A stretch of 64,000 nt of DNA from Loktanella salsilacus (lineage in GTDB: Bacteria; Pseudomonadota; Alphaproteobacteria; Rhodobacterales; Rhodobacteraceae). Made by a program: the position numbers and the translations under genes. Position 1 is the stretch's first letter; every line of letters begins with the position of its first letter. The notes beneath the pieces are model-generated. The model did no database searches, was not told the origin of the DNA, and saw only the letters and a list, made by a program, of their open reading frames with translations. Below, piece by piece: positions 61,538-64,000 of the stretch. Where the stretch lies: assembly GCF_900114485.1 (NCBI RefSeq), contig NZ_FOTF01000005.1, positions 1 to 64,000 on the forward strand, given 5' to 3'.

Positions 61538-63829
61538 TTAGGTCGGATTATCCATTCGCACCGTGTAACGGATCGTCCCGCGCATCGCCTGATCGAACAC
61601 AAACCGCACCGACCGCTGATCCGTGCCATAGTTGTTGTCAGCATAGGGGATCTGGTTCACCACCTGCCCCGCCCCGTTTTGCAAAGGACCATCTGCCGCG
61701 ATCGCCTCGATGTATCGCGCGCGGCCTAAGAACGGCAGCGACGGTGCCGTCGCCGCAACCCACTGGCTTGACGGCGTGCTTTGCGAATGGCTCAGATACG
61801 CCGGGTTGAACACAGGTTCATTCACACCGTGATAGACGTTCGCATCAAACGTGACCTGCCGCGTGCGACCATAATCCAAATTGCCAAAGGTCGTATCAAT
61901 CGATTCGATGCGGTTGATATTGCCGTTAAAGGTGCGAAAGACGTTACTGACCACCGACAATCCATGCAGGAAATGGTTCGGACCATAGGGCTTGATCACG
62001 ATATAATTAAAGCCAGAGTTGACGTTGATACAAACAAAGTGGTTGCCCGTCACCGTCAAACCGCCAAAGGAATAGCCCGTCGTAAAGGCCGGATCTGCCT
62101 GCGATTCATTCGTCCATTCGATAAAATTGTTGTCGATATAGTTGCCGGTAATGGCAGCGCGACAATTAGGCTGGGTAAAGATCAGACCACCCCGCCGCAC
62201 GCCGTTATTTTCCGAATCGCCATTAAACCAATGGTTGCCAGTAATCGTGCTGCCACCGCCTTGAATAACGCCAAAATGCTTGAACAAAGACGAGCGATTA
62301 TCGCGCACCTTCACATCATTCGCATTGGCGTTAAAACTGATCGTTGTGCGATCTTGCACCCGCGCCGATTGTTCGTTGGAAATGAACTGACAGCGGTCAA
62401 TCATCATGCCCTGACAGCCATTGCCGGGGCTTGAAATGCCGCGATCCTTGGGTTTGGTGAAAAAACAATCTCGCACATGAAACGTCAGGCCCTGCGGAGC
62501 CAAAATAATCGCGCTGGCCTGCCCGTCACACTGAAATTCCACGTCATCAATCACGAACTGCGACAGGCTGGCATAGCCGGAAAAATCCAGCAGATACTTG
62601 AACCTGCGGAAGGTAAACGTCTGCGTGCCCGCCGCATCATATAGCCCGCTGCTGATCTGCAAGGTGCGCGCCCCGACGTTCTTGGACGTGACATAAACCT
62701 CGCGCCCGACACCGCTGCCCAGCACCAACGATCCAACAGCGATATTCGCCACATTCGTCACATTGGTCAGCGTATTGGCATTTCCCGGGCTATACGTCGC
62801 CTGCGAGGTGACGTTTTCCGTATTCCAAGCAGAGCCAGCAGCGGGCTGAAACTGGCCATTGCGAATAACGCGCCGCGTGGCAAAGCTGGTGCGCGACGGA
62901 TCGCAGGCCTGCATATCCACAGGTTCGCGCAATGTGACCCGCCGCCCGTTCATATCCAGCGATTCGTGGTCCGAGAAATTTAATAGCGCCTGATATGCCT
63001 TCTTAAAGGCAAGTTCTTCATCCTCGAAGGCGTCAACATAGGTCTGATAGTTGAAATCTTTTTGCAAGATAAACCGCTTGTCAGCAGTCTGCGTCACCCG
63101 CCCGACAAAGCGAATGCGGCTTTGGATCGATACATCCTGCCCCATTTTATAAACGCCTTCGGACACGATAATTTCCCGCCCCTGCGCAGCTGTATCAGCC
63201 GCCTCAAAGGCTGCGGAATCGTCCGCCACGTTATTACCGATCGCGCCGTAATCGCGCACATCGACGCTGCCCAGCATGTCGGGCAAAAACGCGACCGTGT
63301 AATCCTCGATCGTGATGTCGTCGATCCGCACCAACCCGCCGCTAGGGCCCGTCAGATCAAGTCCGAAATGACCGTAATTGGCGTTCGGCCAGACCAGATC
63401 CACCCCGGTGCGATCGCCAATCCCGACAATCGCACTGACCTCGACGACCGCACCATAGGTCGTCAGCGTGGTCTGCGGCCCGACAGAGGTCGGAACAGAC
63501 GCCGCACTGCCGCCATTGCGCGCCGCATATCCGGCAATGCGCACGTTCGGCAGCGGTCCGGCCACCGCTTTGACGCGCGCGGTGATCCGCAGATAACAGC
63601 CCGGCAGAATAGGCGTCTCGCCCATATAGCGGACCTTTTGCACGGTGCTGGTCTTTTGCACCTCGAGGCAGCCGCCAAAGTCCTGATCTGACGCCACAAA
63701 AACGCCAGTGCCGCTGGTGGCATAGGTATCACTGCCCGGCGTGCCATCGCCGCTGGACCACACCCCAAGCCCTGCTGCAAACGGCAGTGGCTGAAACACG
63801 ATTCCGTCCGTAATTGCCTTGTTCATCAT
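61538..63829 (-). CDS. Glycosyl hydrolase 28-related (pectate-lyase_3) beta-helix protein; possible phage/GTA fibre
   Basis: A 763-residue protein without a signal peptide. Residues about 1-185 form a beta-sandwich-like carbohydrate-binding region (PFAAGLGVWSSGDGTPGSDTY, YLRITARVKAV, VRIDDITIED). VDVRDYGAIGNNVADDSAAF at about 190 is the start of a pectate-lyase_3 right-handed beta-helix, which continues with many Asn/Gly-rich coils (ITGNYIDNNF, LTVTGNHF) to about 650. A distinct C-terminal domain follows. I recall close relatives across Rhodobacteraceae. The domain order resembles tail-spike or tail-fibre proteins. Enzymatic activity cannot be inferred. Confidence 0.78.
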   Translation of the reverse strand: MMNKAITDGIVFQPLPFAAGLGVWSSGDGTPGSDTYATSGTGVFVASDQDFGGCLEVQKTSTVQKVRYMGETPILPGCYLRITARVKAVAGPLPNVRIAGYAARNGGSAASVPTSVGPQTTLTTYGAVVEVSAIVGIGDRTGVDLVWPNANYGHFGLDLTGPSGGLVRIDDITIEDYTVAFLPDMLGSVDVRDYGAIGNNVADDSAAFEAADTAAQGREIIVSEGVYKMGQDVSIQSRIRFVGRVTQTADKRFILQKDFNYQTYVDAFEDEELAFKKAYQALLNFSDHESLDMNGRRVTLREPVDMQACDPSRTSFATRRVIRNGQFQPAAGSAWNTENVTSQATYSPGNANTLTNVTNVANIAVGSLVLGSGVGREVYVTSKNVGARTLQISSGLYDAAGTQTFTFRRFKYLLDFSGYASLSQFVIDDVEFQCDGQASAIILAPQGLTFHVRDCFFTKPKDRGISSPGNGCQGMMIDRCQFISNEQSARVQDRTTISFNANANDVKVRDNRSSLFKHFGVIQGGGSTITGNHWFNGDSENNGVRRGGLIFTQPNCRAAITGNYIDNNFIEWTNESQADPAFTTGYSFGGLTVTGNHFVCINVNSGFNYIVIKPYGPNHFLHGLSVVSNVFRTFNGNINRIESIDTTFGNLDYGRTRQVTFDANVYHGVNEPVFNPAYLSHSQSTPSSQWVAATAPSLPFLGRARYIEAIAADGPLQNGAGQVVNQIPYADNNYGTDQRSVRFVFDQAMRGTIRYTVRMDNPT

Positions 63830-64000
63830 TCATCCCTTTGCCGGTGGGATGATGTGCAGGCCAAACGCCCTGCCCTGCGGCACCACCCCGTTCATCGCTG
63901 TCCGGCACGCGCCGGGCACTGCGAAACGGGATATGGTCTAGGGATGAACCGCCGCTGATAGCAGCGTCACGCAGCACCTGCGCGCGGCGCAACACCCATC

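Noticed and set aside
61781-62434. 217-codon plus-strand frame inside the beta-helix gene.
   Set aside because: Shadow of the minus-strand protein; no start signals.
63830-64000. Possible start of a further gene at the right edge.
   Set aside because: No frame in the last 170 bp has family similarity; it is likely the promoter region of the beta-helix gene.

Overview
The window is a stretch of alphaproteobacterial core chromosome, most likely from a marine Rhodobacterales (Roseobacter-group) bacterium. The reasons are the GC-rich coding bias, frequent ATGA/TTGA/GTGA-coupled genes, a complete ccoNOQP-ccoGHIS cluster beside fnrL and hemN, a DUF1013/TrcR gene, a DUF6280-type small protein, form II CoxL, and the AAATACTCCCGCCGGAGGC-type extragenic elements common in this group. 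The genus is not identified; Loktanella/Yoonia-like relatives are a guess.

Layout. 1-0.8 kb: truncated IS110-family transposase at the left edge, a 440-bp stretch without genes, then tRNA-Leu(UAA). 0.8-6.5 kb: putR/putA proline catabolism, a rhomboid protease and a SuhB-like phosphatase. 6.7-10.5 kb: a GGDEF-EAL protein and the divergent metR/metF pair. 10.5-18.8 kb: thioesterase, DUF2235 protein, lone form II CoxL-like subunit, valS, hisC-like aminotransferase. 18.9-26.5 kb: DUF305 protein, serine/alanine-glyoxylate-type aminotransferase, a coupled phosphatase-ABC exporter-ygfZ operon, efp, DUF6280 protein, cobQ. 26.5-29.5 kb: PopZ-like polar-organiser candidate, tolC, pcm. 29.6-39.7 kb: microaerobic block hemN <-> fnrL, ccoNOQP, ccoGHIS, with three perfect FNR boxes. 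39.8-44.2 kb: trcR, RNase T2, purU, VOC protein, fmt, CAP-domain protein. 44.3-47.3 kb: zinc uptake locus znuB-znuC-zur <-> znuA with a Zur palindrome. 47.3-57.3 kb: ycjF/ycjX, truA, tamA-tamB. 57.4-64 kb: hemerythrin-like protein, acs, YdcF-like protein, a small beta-barrel candidate and a large beta-helix protein that may be a phage/GTA-like fibre.

How the genes work together. The best-defined circuit is oxygen control: FnrL, a [4Fe-4S] FNR-type regulator, has TTGAT-N4-ATCAA sites in front of hemN/fnrL, ccoNOQP and ccoGHIS. This links anaerobic haem synthesis with the cbb3 oxidase and its copper-dependent assembly. The second is zinc homeostasis, where Zur sits in the same transcription unit as znuCB and faces znuA across one operator. 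The others are autoregulated catabolic or biosynthetic pairs (PutR/PutA, MetR/MetF) and the TamA/TamB envelope module.

I found no CRISPR array, defence island, integrase or prophage block. Most of the window is ordinary housekeeping DNA. The items most worth a second look are the beta-helix fibre-like protein, the PopZ-like protein, the terminator/FNR-box overlap between ccoP and ccoG, two hairpins that bury Shine-Dalgarno sequences, and an RNase T2 with altered active-site motif residues.
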